The notes below the pieces were generated by a model. The model worked only from the letters and a program-made list of their open reading frames with translations, had not been told where the DNA came from and searched no databases. Shown here piece after piece: positions 17,796 to 26,084 of a stretch of 64,000 bases of DNA. The first letter of the stretch is position 1; every line of letters starts with the position of its first letter. The stretch is taken from assembly GCA_900764755.1 (NCBI GenBank), contig CAAFPE010000046.1, forward strand, positions 1 through 64,000, in the 5' to 3' direction. A program made the position numbers and the translations under genes. The stretch comes from an uncultured Oscillospiraceae bacterium (lineage in GTDB: Bacteria > Bacillota > Clostridia > Oscillospirales > Oscillospiraceae).

Positions 17796-19814
17796 ATGAG
17801 TTCAGTAGGGACTTTTGGGTATTTCAATCAGGCACGGCTCGGCATCTTTGCCGCACAGAAGGGCCTGAGTGTCGCAGGAAATAATATTGCAAATATCAAT
17901 ACACCGGGATATACCCGCCAGCGTTTGGAGCAGAAGAGTTTCTATGCCTCCGGTGCGGACCGCTATTACTCTGCCTACGATGCCAGGACCGGAAATGGCG
18001 TACTGTGCACAGGCGTGTCACAGCTTCGGGACCCCTATCTGGATATTCGGTACAGAAGCCAAGTGTCCAATGTGGGCGCGATGGATGCGAAGCTGGCCGG
18101 CCTGGAAGGGATTCAGGCGATCCTGGACGAGGTGGGCAAGGGAGACGACGACTTCGGAGTCATCAGCGATAAGCTGCATAAGGTGTACGAGGCTCTGCAG
18201 ATGCTGAACGATCAAACCGGCCATGCTGTGTATGATACCCAGGTCCGCGCAGCCGCGCAGGCGCTGGCGGACCAGTTTCGGGCTTACGCGGCCCGCCTGT
18301 CAGAGCACTATAACAACGCAGTAACGGGATTTAAGGAGGATGTGACTGCCGTCAATAACCTCCTGACCAATATCCGGGATCTGAATGCGGCCATCCGCAA
18401 GAGCGAGATCCATGGTGATAATGCGCTGGAACTGAGGGATGAGCGGAACCTGTTGATCGACAAACTCTCTGAGTACATGAAGATCGACGTGATCTACACC
18501 GAGGAGGACATCGGCGGCGGCGATACTGTGGAGAAGCTTGTCATCAAGCTTGGCGGTGCGAACCCGGACGGAGGTGTGGAGACTGACTCCTCCACTTTGG
18601 TGGACGGTATCTACGCCACACAGTTTTCTATTACGCAGGTTCCCAAGCCCAATCCCAAACACGATCCCAATGACCCGAACTCTTTCCCGTTCCTGAGGCC
18701 GGATGGAACGGGGACTGATGATCCTGCGGAAGCGGCCCTCATCGACAGCCCCAATTTTGATTTGAGTATTGCTGAGCTGCGGGACGTCAAGGGGAAACTG
18801 CTGTATAGTACAGAGAAGAGCGATTGGAAAAAGTGTGTTCCTGACCCTGGCCCTAATTTCGACGGCAAGCCAAAGACTGAGACAGACAAGGATGGCGTTA
18901 CCACCATCACGATGTACCAGCGGGCGAAAGACGGCACATGGCTTCAGCAAACTTATACCAAGACGCCGTCTAAGGCTGTTAACCTGGACGATAATGACCT
19001 GTACGGCGCGTTGCAGTCGGTGCGGGAAAATCTGACGGAGGCTGGCGAGTTTACCTCGGCTGATACCATCGCCAATGTGGACGAGAACGCCGCCACCAAG
19101 CGGGGCATTCCATATTACCAAAAGGCGCTGGATCTGCTGGCCAGGCAGTTTGCCGAGACCTTCAATTCTGCCAACCAGGGCTATATACGGAATGAGAAGG
19201 GAGAACTGCTGGGCAAGGATGGAAAGGTTCTTCTTGATGCCAATAAGAATCCAATCACCGATGAAAAAGATCTGACTGCGGACCAAAAGAAAGACCTGCT
19301 GGTCGGCTTCAATATGTTCAGCACGCGGGGCGATACAGATAACGCGGAGGGGATCACGGCCTCCAATATCTCCATTTCCAAGACCTGGGCCAGTGGAGAG
19401 CAGATCGTTTCTTCTTTCGTCAAACCGACCGGTCAGGAAACTGGGACTACGGACAGCAGCAATATCCTGCACATGATCGCGCTGTTTTCTAAGAAAATGG
19501 ATTATTTGCCGAACCAAGTGGCCCCGGACGGTACAAATATCCCGATGTTCAACGGCACCTTCGAGGAGATGTGGGAGAATGTGGGATTCGTCCTGGGCAG
19601 CGATATGAATAAAACCAGCACCATGCTGGACAACTATTTCGCAGCATCCGTAGAGCTGGATACCAGCCGGGATTCTGTTTCCAGTGTGGACCTGAATGAT
19701 GAGGCTATGAACCTGATGCAGTACCAAAAATCCTACAATGCTGCCTGCCGGTTGATGACGACGATGGATGCAATGATCGATAAGCTGATCAACGGCACTG
19801 GGCTCATAAGCTGA
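17796..19814 (+). CDS. flgK: Flagellar hook-associated protein 1 FlgK
   Basis: FlgK forms the first hook-filament junction ring. The N-terminus carries the rod/hook family motif (GLSVAGNNIANINTPGYTRQ) and the C-terminus the matching coiled segment (LMQYQKSYNAACRLMTTMDAM). At 672 residues it is larger than most FlgK proteins (roughly 500-600); the extra length lies in a central acidic and Pro-rich stretch (about residues 265-390), likely a surface-exposed domain. GAAAAGGAG precedes the ATG. Confidence 0.95.
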   Translation: MSSVGTFGYFNQARLGIFAAQKGLSVAGNNIANINTPGYTRQRLEQKSFYASGADRYYSAYDARTGNGVLCTGVSQLRDPYLDIRYRSQVSNVGAMDAKLAGLEGIQAILDEVGKGDDDFGVISDKLHKVYEALQMLNDQTGHAVYDTQVRAAAQALADQFRAYAARLSEHYNNAVTGFKEDVTAVNNLLTNIRDLNAAIRKSEIHGDNALELRDERNLLIDKLSEYMKIDVIYTEEDIGGGDTVEKLVIKLGGANPDGGVETDSSTLVDGIYATQFSITQVPKPNPKHDPNDPNSFPFLRPDGTGTDDPAEAALIDSPNFDLSIAELRDVKGKLLYSTEKSDWKKCVPDPGPNFDGKPKTETDKDGVTTITMYQRAKDGTWLQQTYTKTPSKAVNLDDNDLYGALQSVRENLTEAGEFTSADTIANVDENAATKRGIPYYQKALDLLARQFAETFNSANQGYIRNEKGELLGKDGKVLLDANKNPITDEKDLTADQKKDLLVGFNMFSTRGDTDNAEGITASNISISKTWASGEQIVSSFVKPTGQETGTTDSSNILHMIALFSKKMDYLPNQVAPDGTNIPMFNGTFEEMWENVGFVLGSDMNKTSTMLDNYFAASVELDTSRDSVSSVDLNDEAMNLMQYQKSYNAACRLMTTMDAMIDKLINGTGLIS

Positions 19815-19830
19815 TAAAGGAGGTTGCAGT

Positions 19831-20883
19831 ATGATTCGTTCCACTACAAATGGTGTGCTGAAGAGTTATCGGTATAATCTGCAGCGCTCCACTTATACCA
19901 TGAATAAGGCCAGAAATACAGTTTTGACCGGCCGCAATTTCAACTCCTTTGCGGAGGCTCCGGCTACGGCGGCACGGTGCTTTCAGATGCGGCGCTCCTT
20001 CCAGAAGGTCAACACACAGCATTCTGTCGGCGAGTCGGTGGTGCGCAAGTATGAGCAGGCGTGGAGTTCCCTGGAAAGTGTGGTCCAGGATGTCAAGAAC
20101 CGCACGACAGATTCGGCCTATACGGACATCATCAAGAGCCTCAGCGACCCCACTGCCTCCGGGCGAAATGCCCTGGGGCAGTCCATGACGGCGCTGGCCA
20201 AGGGGATCGCCCAGACGATGAACTGCCGCTATGGTGATAATTTTGTGTTTGCCGGTGCAGATGGGTTGAATGTTCCGTTCAGCTGGGATGATGATGGCAA
20301 TCTCTGCTACCGGGGGGTCAAGGTGGATGCAGGCCAGGCAGATGCAGAAGCGTTGGAGAAGCTCAAATATATGGCTGGCGAGGTAAAGTACGCGGACATC
20401 GGGCTGGGTATGCAGGAGGATGAGAACGGCCAGGTGATCGGCGGCAGTGTATTCAATGTTGCCCTGCAGGGAATCAATTTCCTGGGTTATGGCGTGGACG
20501 CAGATGGGGACCCCAACAATGTCGTGTCCATTATCTCGAAGATGGGCCAGATCCTGGAGCGCTGTGACGCAGACTCCGGAGCCTTTCAAAACGCGAAGGA
20601 CCGCGAGGATCTTGAGCGGCTGGCGAAAAAGTTTGAAGCGTCTGCTTCCAAACTCTCTGATAAGTTTACAGAATTGGATACACAGGCTGCGTTCCTCAAG
20701 AGCAATCAGAAGCAATTAGAGGGTACAGCCTACACCCTGCAGGAGCAGTTTATAGGGATCGAGGATGCGGATCCTGCTGAGGCGATCTCTGCGTTTGCCT
20801 GGGCACAGTATTGCTACAACACCGCGCTGAAGGTGGGCAACAGTATCCTCTCGCAAAGCTTAATGGATTATTTGAATTCCTGA
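19831..20883 (+). CDS. flgL: Flagellar hook-associated protein 3 FlgL
   Basis: FlgL is the second junction protein between hook and filament. The 350-residue protein has the flagellin-like N-terminal helices (MIRSTTNGVLKSYRYNLQRS, then SVGESVVRKYEQAWSSLESV) and a C-terminal helix ending SILSQSLMDYL. AAAGGAGG lies six bases before the ATG, and it follows flgK by 16 bases. Confidence 0.93.
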   Translation: MIRSTTNGVLKSYRYNLQRSTYTMNKARNTVLTGRNFNSFAEAPATAARCFQMRRSFQKVNTQHSVGESVVRKYEQAWSSLESVVQDVKNRTTDSAYTDIIKSLSDPTASGRNALGQSMTALAKGIAQTMNCRYGDNFVFAGADGLNVPFSWDDDGNLCYRGVKVDAGQADAEALEKLKYMAGEVKYADIGLGMQEDENGQVIGGSVFNVALQGINFLGYGVDADGDPNNVVSIISKMGQILERCDADSGAFQNAKDREDLERLAKKFEASASKLSDKFTELDTQAAFLKSNQKQLEGTAYTLQEQFIGIEDADPAEAISAFAWAQYCYNTALKVGNSILSQSLMDYLNS

Positions 20884-20930
20884 CTCAGCGATCGTATGTG
20901 CTAAAATTGAAAGGAGCTGAACGAGTATCT

Positions 20931-21539
20931 ATGACTCCGCTGATTGAAATCAAGAGCGTACCGATTGAGATTGAAATGAAAGTGTCCCACGCGAAACTGG
21001 AGTATACCCGTGGAACAGCGGATCTGGAGATCTCACGCAGTGACGGGGGGCTGAGCATCAAAAGCCGCCCTATCCGATTGAATATCGACACGTTTGAGGC
21101 CCGCAACTCTGTTGTTCCTACCGCAGCCCGTTCAATCCAGGAGGGAGCGGAAAAGGGGAGACAGGCCGCCTATCAGGCAACAGCTACTTATGCCCAGCAG
21201 GGACAGCTGCTGCTGAAGGCACAGATTGGGCAGGAGATGGTTACTCAGTTTGCCGCCGATGCTGTGGCACGAGATGTCAAAACAAATGTTGGGATACGCT
21301 TTATCCCGACAGTTCCCGCAGAGATCGGCTGGGATCCGGGTGAGTTGAATATCCGCTTTGAAATGGACAAGATGAATTTTGACTGGCGTCTCAATCGGAC
21401 ACAGTTTGAATTTGTTCCCGGCGATATTGAGATCTCGGTGACCCAGTATCCGGATGTAGTCATTAAGTATATCGGTGGGCCTCTTTATGTGCCGCCCTCC
21501 GCTGACCCCAATTATAAGCCCGTTGACGTAAAGGCGTGA
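20931..21539 (+). CDS. DUF6470 protein (YviE-like)
   Basis: A 202-residue soluble protein of the YviE/DUF6470 type, found between flgL and fliW in Bacillus and Clostridia. It begins PLIEIKSVPIEIEMKVSHAK and contains a helical middle (SIQEGAEKGRQAAYQATATYA) and a beta-rich end. Function is not established. The ATG at 20931 follows AAAGGAGC; upstream in-frame codons overlap flgL and lack a ribosome site. Confidence 0.85.
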   Translation: MTPLIEIKSVPIEIEMKVSHAKLEYTRGTADLEISRSDGGLSIKSRPIRLNIDTFEARNSVVPTAARSIQEGAEKGRQAAYQATATYAQQGQLLLKAQIGQEMVTQFAADAVARDVKTNVGIRFIPTVPAEIGWDPGELNIRFEMDKMNFDWRLNRTQFEFVPGDIEISVTQYPDVVIKYIGGPLYVPPSADPNYKPVDVKA

Positions 21540-21557
21540 GATGAGGAGGGACTCTTG

Positions 21558-22013
21558 TTGAAGCTCCGGACAAAGTATTTTGGTGAGATTGAATACGAGC
21601 CCTCTGAGAGTATTCAGTTTCCGGCTGGACTGTTCGGCTTTGAAGAGGAAAATGATTTTCTTCTGCTGCCTTTCGAGGGCGGTGAGAATCGAATGCTGTG
21701 TCTGCAAAGCACAAAGACCCCGTCTTTGGCATTCACCCTGCTGGATCCGTTTTATCTCTGCCCCCAGTATACACCGGTGCTGCAAAAATCGGAACTTCAG
21801 ATGTTTGATGTAGACACTATCGAAGCGCTTTGCTTTTATGTACTGTGTGCGGTGAAAGAACCGGTTTCCTCCAGCACTGTCAATTTGAAGTGTCCCGTCG
21901 TCATTAATCCAACGACCGGTGTGGCGCGTCAGATCATTATGGAGACGGATTCCTATACAATGCGTCAGTCTTTGGATACGATTCATCTGGGCAAGGGGGA
22001 ACCGGGATGCTGA
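21558..22013 (+). CDS. fliW: Flagellar assembly factor FliW
   Basis: FliW binds free flagellin and, when released, binds CsrA and relieves its block of flagellin translation. The ~151-residue protein has the FliW pattern TKYFGEIEYEPSESIQFPAG, GLFGFEEENDFLLLPF and NLKCPVVINPTTGVARQII. Two adjacent TTG codons (21555, 21558) can start it; the second has the better spacing to GAGGAGGG. It overlaps csrA by 7 bases, so the antagonist pair is translationally coupled. Confidence 0.93.
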   Translation: MKLRTKYFGEIEYEPSESIQFPAGLFGFEEENDFLLLPFEGGENRMLCLQSTKTPSLAFTLLDPFYLCPQYTPVLQKSELQMFDVDTIEALCFYVLCAVKEPVSSSTVNLKCPVVINPTTGVARQIIMETDSYTMRQSLDTIHLGKGEPGC

Positions 22014-22273
22014 TTTTACATCGCAAAGTAGGGGAGTCCTTGCTGATTGGCGACAATGTCTCCATTTCGATTGTGTCGGTCAAGAAGGGGCAGGTCCGCC
22101 TCGCCATATCTGCGCCCATTGACGTTCCAATTCTCAGGAGCGAGTTGCTTGCAGTTACAGAGGCAAACACAGATTCTGCGAATGAAGAGATGGATCCTGT
22201 TGCCTTGCTGGCGCTGCTTCATGGGAATGATAAGAAAGATGTGCCAGAGGAACATGACGAGAAGGGAGACTGA
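22007..22273 (+). CDS. csrA: Translational regulator CsrA
   Basis: CsrA binds GGA motifs in mRNA leaders, notably that of flagellin, and blocks translation. The 88-residue protein has the family fold MLILHRKVGESLLIGDNVSI and GQVRLAISAPIDVPILRSEL, with the RNA-binding Arg near 44. After residue ~50 an acidic tail (EEMDPVALL, then PEEHDEKGD) makes it longer than the usual 60-75 residues. Its ATG overlaps the fliW stop. Confidence 0.95.
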   Translation: MLILHRKVGESLLIGDNVSISIVSVKKGQVRLAISAPIDVPILRSELLAVTEANTDSANEEMDPVALLALLHGNDKKDVPEEHDEKGD

Positions 22274-22277
22274 TTGT

Positions 22278-22454
22278 ATGATGGATGCGATCGCAGCGAC
22301 GGCGATGAATATGAAAGCAGCTGAAACGGCTTCGGGATATTTCGTCGCTGTTGCAAAAAAAGTGATGGAAACACAGGAGGTGGCGGCGCAGGAATTGCTG
22401 GAGATGCTGCCACCTATGCCGCCCATGGGTGAATACATAGATACCTATGCTTGA
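22278..22454 (+). CDS. Small YjfB-like putative motility protein
   Basis: A 58-residue protein with the YjfB pattern: a short hydrophobic N-terminal helix (MMDAIAATAMNMKAAE), a helix with AVAKKVMETQEVAAQELLEML and a short Pro-rich end. YjfB-type genes recur near flagellar genes in Firmicutes and are under the flagellar sigma factor in Bacillus; function is unknown. AGGGAG lies about 11 bases before the ATG at 22278. Last gene of the flgM operon, before a strong terminator. Confidence 0.75.
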   Translation: MMDAIAATAMNMKAAETASGYFVAVAKKVMETQEVAAQELLEMLPPMPPMGEYIDTYA

Positions 22455-22551
22455 CTGCATGGAGAGATAGGGGGGTGAACAGCGTTCCGATTGTTCCCGA
22501 TTCTCTCGCAGAACACCATATACAGCACGTATTATGATAATATGTGCAATA

Positions 22552-22592
22552 AAAGGGGAGGAGATGATCAGTTTGACCATCTCCTCCCCTTT
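22552..22592 (+). terminator. Strong terminator after the flgM-csrA operon
   Basis: A perfect 15-bp stem (22552-22566 with 22578-22592) closes an 11-nt loop that can pair further. The stem ends in CCCCTTT on the plus strand, and its complement ends in CCCCTTTTATT, so it may work in both directions. It separates the flgM operon from the flgB promoter. Confidence 0.8.
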
Positions 22593-22671
22593 GTCGATAC
22601 AGCAGAATGAAAACCTGGAGATGATGTACACAATGTAAATAAATACATAAAAATTTTTGTACAAAGGTACC

Positions 22672-22700
22672 TTGATTAAAATGAAACAATATGCTATATA
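22672..22700 (+). promoter_or_regulatory. Sigma-A type promoter of the flgB operon
   Basis: TTGATT (22672-22677), a 17-base spacer and TATATA (22695-22700), preceded by TGC, an extended -10. It lies 100 bases upstream of flgB within an AT-rich stretch that otherwise holds nothing else I recognise. It is the best housekeeping promoter in the window and would drive the long early flagellar operon. Confidence 0.65.
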
Positions 22701-22799
22701 TATATTATTGTAAACGTGTGTCGATTTTTGTGGAGCAGGACTTGACCTGAATCCAAATGTGCCGCAAGAATTTGTTCGGAATGTGAGTGGAGGAATGGC

Positions 22800-23186
22800 A
22801 TGATGAGGTTTTTATCCAATAACTCTTTGAGCATGATGGAGAAGTCTATGGGATTTCTCTGGACAAAGCAGGCGGCTCTTTTAGATAATATCGCGAATGC
22901 GGAAACACCAAACTATAAGCCCAAGGTCGTCACATTTGAAGAGAGTTTTAAAGAACAGCTGGAGCGCGCACGTAATGCGTCTACGCCCAGAAAAGCTGTA
23001 CGTCAAGTCTTGGATACCGCACAGGTTTCAGTGAGCGAATATCCTGAGTCCACGCGTATGGATGACAATGGGGTGAATGTCACAGAGCAGAGCGCCGAAA
23101 TGATTCGAAACGCCTATCAGATTCAATATGTGATGAGTGCGATAAACAGTGACTTGGCTGCCCTGAGAATTGCAATCCAGGGGTAA
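22800..23186 (+). CDS. flgB: Flagellar basal-body rod protein FlgB
   Basis: FlgB forms the proximal rod. The 128-residue protein has the family motif LLDNIANAETPNYKPKVVTF near the N-terminus and the C-terminal helix AYQIQYVMSAINSDLAALR. GGAGG precedes two adjacent ATG codons. First gene of the main flagellar operon. Confidence 0.95.
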   Translation: MMRFLSNNSLSMMEKSMGFLWTKQAALLDNIANAETPNYKPKVVTFEESFKEQLERARNASTPRKAVRQVLDTAQVSVSEYPESTRMDDNGVNVTEQSAEMIRNAYQIQYVMSAINSDLAALRIAIQG

Positions 23187-23236
23187 AAAGCCAAACCGGA
23201 AATCTCTGTGCAGATCTATGAAAGGAATGAGTCAAT

Positions 23237-23698
23237 ATGTCCTTTTTAAGTTCAATGAATATTGTCGCCTCTGGCTTAACCGCGCAGCAGCTGCGACTGG
23301 ATATTGTTTCAGAGAATGTGACAAACTCCACAACAACCCGTACTGAAACGGGTGGGGCCTATCGCCGTAAAATGGTTGTTTTTGAATCGGCTGCAGGTCG
23401 GGATACATTTCGCGCGGCGATGGCCCGTGCTGCGAATGGTTTGGCACCAAACTCTGGTTATGCCACAGCAGGCGGTGTGCGGGTTACCCAAATCGTAGAA
23501 GATCCATCTCCGCTTAAATTGGTCTATGACCCCACCCATCCGGATGCCAATGAGGATGGGTATGTAGAGATGCCGAATGTTGATATGGTGAAAGAAATAA
23601 CGGATGCCATGGCTGCCACACAGGCGTATTCTGCCAATGTAACGGCGTTCAATGCGCTGAAAGCTGTGGTGGCCAAGGGACTGGAGATCGGAAAATAA
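23237..23698 (+). CDS. flgC: Flagellar basal-body rod protein FlgC
   Basis: FlgC is a proximal rod subunit. The 153-residue protein begins SFLSSMNIVASGLTAQQLRL with the rod motif VSENVTNSTTTRTETGG, and ends with the family signature (VEMPNVDMVKEITDAMAATQ, then a helix). AAAGGA lies 10 bases before the ATG. Confidence 0.95.
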   Translation: MSFLSSMNIVASGLTAQQLRLDIVSENVTNSTTTRTETGGAYRRKMVVFESAAGRDTFRAAMARAANGLAPNSGYATAGGVRVTQIVEDPSPLKLVYDPTHPDANEDGYVEMPNVDMVKEITDAMAATQAYSANVTAFNALKAVVAKGLEIGK

Positions 23699-23722
23699 TT
23701 TGTACTGGAGAGGTGTGTGAAC

Positions 23723-24022
23723 ATGATCGCTCCTATTGAACAGCTGTCCTCTATTTCCTCACTGGGCTTGGGACATGATGTAAAGGCAGAAAATGAGAAC
23801 CAAACGATTTTTGCGTCTGTTTTCCAAACTGCGATTGATCAGGTGAAAGAAACCGACGCGAGGAAAACAGAGGCAGAATATCTTCTTGCAACCGGCCAGC
23901 TGGATAACCCGGCGGCACTGATGATCGCGACTTCCAAAAGTGAATTGTCGGTCAGTCTTTTGGTACAGTTGCGGAACAAAGCGTTGGATGCCTATTCTGA
24001 ACTGACCAGAATCAGCCTGTAA
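23723..24022 (+). CDS. fliE: Hook-basal body complex protein FliE
   Basis: FliE joins the MS ring to the rod. The 99-residue protein shows FAS-x-F-x-x-A (IFASVFQTAIDQVKET) and the C-terminal signature AALMIATSKSELSVSLLVQL followed by RNKALDAYSELTRI. The ATG at 23723 is nine bases from GGAGAGG; an upstream GTG is too close to it. Confidence 0.93.
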   Translation: MIAPIEQLSSISSLGLGHDVKAENENQTIFASVFQTAIDQVKETDARKTEAEYLLATGQLDNPAALMIATSKSELSVSLLVQLRNKALDAYSELTRISL

Positions 24023-24209
24023 GCTGATTAGGGACCTCATTTGGTTCAAAATTGGAGTATCGGCCTGAATCTTAATTTTGTTATTTCGCCGGAGTCCGTC
24101 TTTCAAAATGAAAAATTCCAATTCAATGTTCATTGAATTGTGCTTTATTTCATAGAGCACAATATTATTCTGCAACAAATGGCTTGAAAAAGCACTTGTT
24201 GGAGTGAAC

Positions 24210-24275
24210 ATTGGGGACGGTAATCTGAATCACACTTATCTTGACAATGGGATGTAAATAACCCCCAATTTTCTT
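24210..24275 (+). terminator. Possible long-loop terminator or attenuator after fliE
   Basis: ATTGGGG (24210-24216) can pair with CCCCAAT (24263-24269), immediately followed by a U-rich stretch TTTCTTTT. The loop is long (46 bases), so this is only a possible terminator or attenuator in the 442-base gap between fliE and fliF. Confidence 0.3.
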
Positions 24276-24279
24276 TTGT

Positions 24280-24340
24280 GTTCCTATGCCGCTTCATCCC
24301 TTGGCAGCATAAGGCTCTGGCTACGCTGGGATGTCGGAAC
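24280..24340 (+). ncRNA. Candidate pseudoknotted RNA in the fliE-fliF gap
   Basis: GTTCC (24280-24284) pairs with GGAAC (24336-24340). Inside, TATGCCGC (24285-24292) pairs with GCAGCATA (24304-24311) with one mismatch, and the 11-nt loop holds CATCCC (24295-24300), which pairs perfectly with GGGATG (24328-24333) to form a pseudoknot. The element fits no riboswitch consensus I know. The gap has no gene and is unusually long for fliE-fliF. Confidence 0.35.
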
Positions 24341-24436
24341 CGGGTTGAGAGTGAAGCATAATCTGTGTTTACAAGTGCAGTTCTGCCTGAAACGGATGGA
24401 GAGTGCCAACACATATATGGGGATTTTTTGAAATAT

Positions 24437-24444
24437 GTCGATAT
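24437..24444 (+). promoter_or_regulatory. Sigma-28-like -10 box just upstream of fliF
   Basis: GTCGATAT matches the flagellar -10 GCCGATAT in seven of eight positions, about 20 bases upstream of the fliF start. No TTAT or TAAA is found 15-16 bases upstream, so this is weak evidence for an internal promoter. Confidence 0.2.
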
Positions 24445-24464
24445 TCAAGAAAGCATGGTGACAG

Positions 24465-26084
24465 TTGTTGGTAGATAAGTTAAAAAAATTCCAGGCAGAT
24501 GCGCTGGAATGGATCAAAAAAATATCAAAAAAAATATGGATCATTTCTGCTGTGGTCTTGGTATCAGTGGCCGTTTTGATCGCGTTCTTCTTAAACAATA
24601 AGCCGTATGAAGTGTTGGTCACCGGTGTGAGTTCCGGTGAGGCGTCTTCGATCCTGACGTTTCTGGAGGGTCAGGGAGTCACGAACTATAAAGTGGAAAA
24701 CAATGACACCATTTTGGTGCCGCGCAGTCAGGTAACAGCGTTAAAAGGCAAACTCCTCATGGAAGGTTATCCTCAGACTGGTTATGCTTATTCCACCTAT
24801 TATGACCACGTCGGGTCCTTGTCCACCGAGTCTGAGCGGGATAACGCCTATCTGATGTTCCTGATGGAGAGCATGAGCAATGTGATCCGGACCTTTGAGA
24901 ACGTGAAAGATGCAACAGTGCTGATCAGTCCGGGTGAGGACCACGGCTATGTGTTGGACAGCGGAAACGTGGTCGATGCAACAGCGGCGGTGACGGTCAC
25001 CATGGAAGGCGCAGCAAAGCTGAGCGCTCAGCAGGTTTCTGCCATTCGGAATCTGGTCTCCCATGGTGTGCAGGGACTTGAGATCGACTCGGTTGCCATC
25101 AGCGACACCATGGGAAATAGCTACACAGCAGATGCCTCAGCTGCCGCAGGGGATGCCTCAGCACTGAAGCTTCAGCTGGAGGAAGAGTACGAAAACAAGA
25201 TCCGGACCGAAGTTATGCAGGCCCTCTCTCCCTTTTTTGGAACTGACAACGTCAAAGTGAGTGTCAACTGTGTTGTGGAACTGAGCCAGCGCACAGTAAG
25301 TTCCAGGGATGTTCATCTCCCGGATTGGGCACAGAATGGCGACACGGACGGGAAAGGGATCATTGGCAAGCAAATCTATGAATACTATGTGAACCGGCCC
25401 GGCAGCGACGTTGTTGGTGGTTTGGTGGGTTCGGAAACGAACAGTGATCTTCCAGAGTATGTTGAAAAGGAAGCCGATCCAAACGGAAACGAACAGAGCC
25501 TTGGCGGGAGCGGACAGGTAGATTATGATAACCCGTTTACGGAGACACAGGCACTGTACACGGCGGGGTATCTTGAGGACTGTACCGTTGCGGTCAGCAT
25601 CAATTCAGCGGCAGTAGGTGCTGCGGATACTGAAAAGATTCGCCAGCACGTTGCACGAGCTGCGGGGATTGCGGGCCCTGTGGACGCGGAAACAGGTGTG
25701 GAGTATCTGGCCGATAAGATTTCGGTCGTGTCCATGGACTTTTATAGCCCGGTTGCTCCTCCAGTGCTTGATGCAGCCACAGTCCCGATGTGGGTTCTGG
25801 TTGCGGCGGCAGGCGGTCTCCTGCTGTTTATCATTCTGCTGCTGGTAATTTTGATGATTCGCCGCAGAATAAAGAAGAAAAAGGCCGCGATTCAGAGCAA
25901 TGAGCTGGATGAAATGCTGGCCTCTGCCGGCTTTATGGACACTGCTTCGCAGGCAGGAGCAGATGTGATGTCCATGCAGACGGAGAAGAGCATGGAGTTG
26001 AGAAAGGATATACGTCAATTTGCGAACGACAACCCGGAGATTGCCGCACAGATGGTGCGAGGGTGGCTGAAGGGGTCCGATTAA
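24465..26084 (+). CDS. fliF: Flagellar MS-ring protein FliF
   Basis: FliF forms the membrane ring on which the flagellum is built. The 539-residue protein has a first membrane helix at about 24-45 (WIISAVVLVSVAVLIAFFL), ring-building motifs in the periplasmic part (the YPQTGYAYS and MSNVIRTFENVKDATVLI regions), a second membrane helix near 440-465 and a cytoplasmic tail that binds FliG (RQFANDNPEIAAQMVRGWL). It starts with one of two adjacent TTG codons (24465, 24468) without a clear ribosome site, unlike most genes here. Confidence 0.95.
   Translation: MLVDKLKKFQADALEWIKKISKKIWIISAVVLVSVAVLIAFFLNNKPYEVLVTGVSSGEASSILTFLEGQGVTNYKVENNDTILVPRSQVTALKGKLLMEGYPQTGYAYSTYYDHVGSLSTESERDNAYLMFLMESMSNVIRTFENVKDATVLISPGEDHGYVLDSGNVVDATAAVTVTMEGAAKLSAQQVSAIRNLVSHGVQGLEIDSVAISDTMGNSYTADASAAAGDASALKLQLEEEYENKIRTEVMQALSPFFGTDNVKVSVNCVVELSQRTVSSRDVHLPDWAQNGDTDGKGIIGKQIYEYYVNRPGSDVVGGLVGSETNSDLPEYVEKEADPNGNEQSLGGSGQVDYDNPFTETQALYTAGYLEDCTVAVSINSAAVGAADTEKIRQHVARAAGIAGPVDAETGVEYLADKISVVSMDFYSPVAPPVLDAATVPMWVLVAAAGGLLLFIILLLVILMIRRRIKKKKAAIQSNELDEMLASAGFMDTASQAGADVMSMQTEKSMELRKDIRQFANDNPEIAAQMVRGWLKGSD

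Noticed and set aside
18300..19844. A 514-residue open frame on the minus strand
   Set aside because: It is fully antisense to flgK, with shadow-like composition and no recognisable motif.
22730..22760. Sigma-28 promoter for flgB from GTGTCGATTT
   Set aside because: The -10 match is poor and there is no -35 element at 15-16 bases. The TTGATT-TATATA pair upstream is much better.
24270..24340. Cyclic-di-GMP-I or -II riboswitch before fliF
   Set aside because: The conserved tetraloop-receptor and ligand-binding segments of class I and the kink-turn and GGGCAC/AGUGC pairing of class II are not found. Only a generic pseudoknot is supported.
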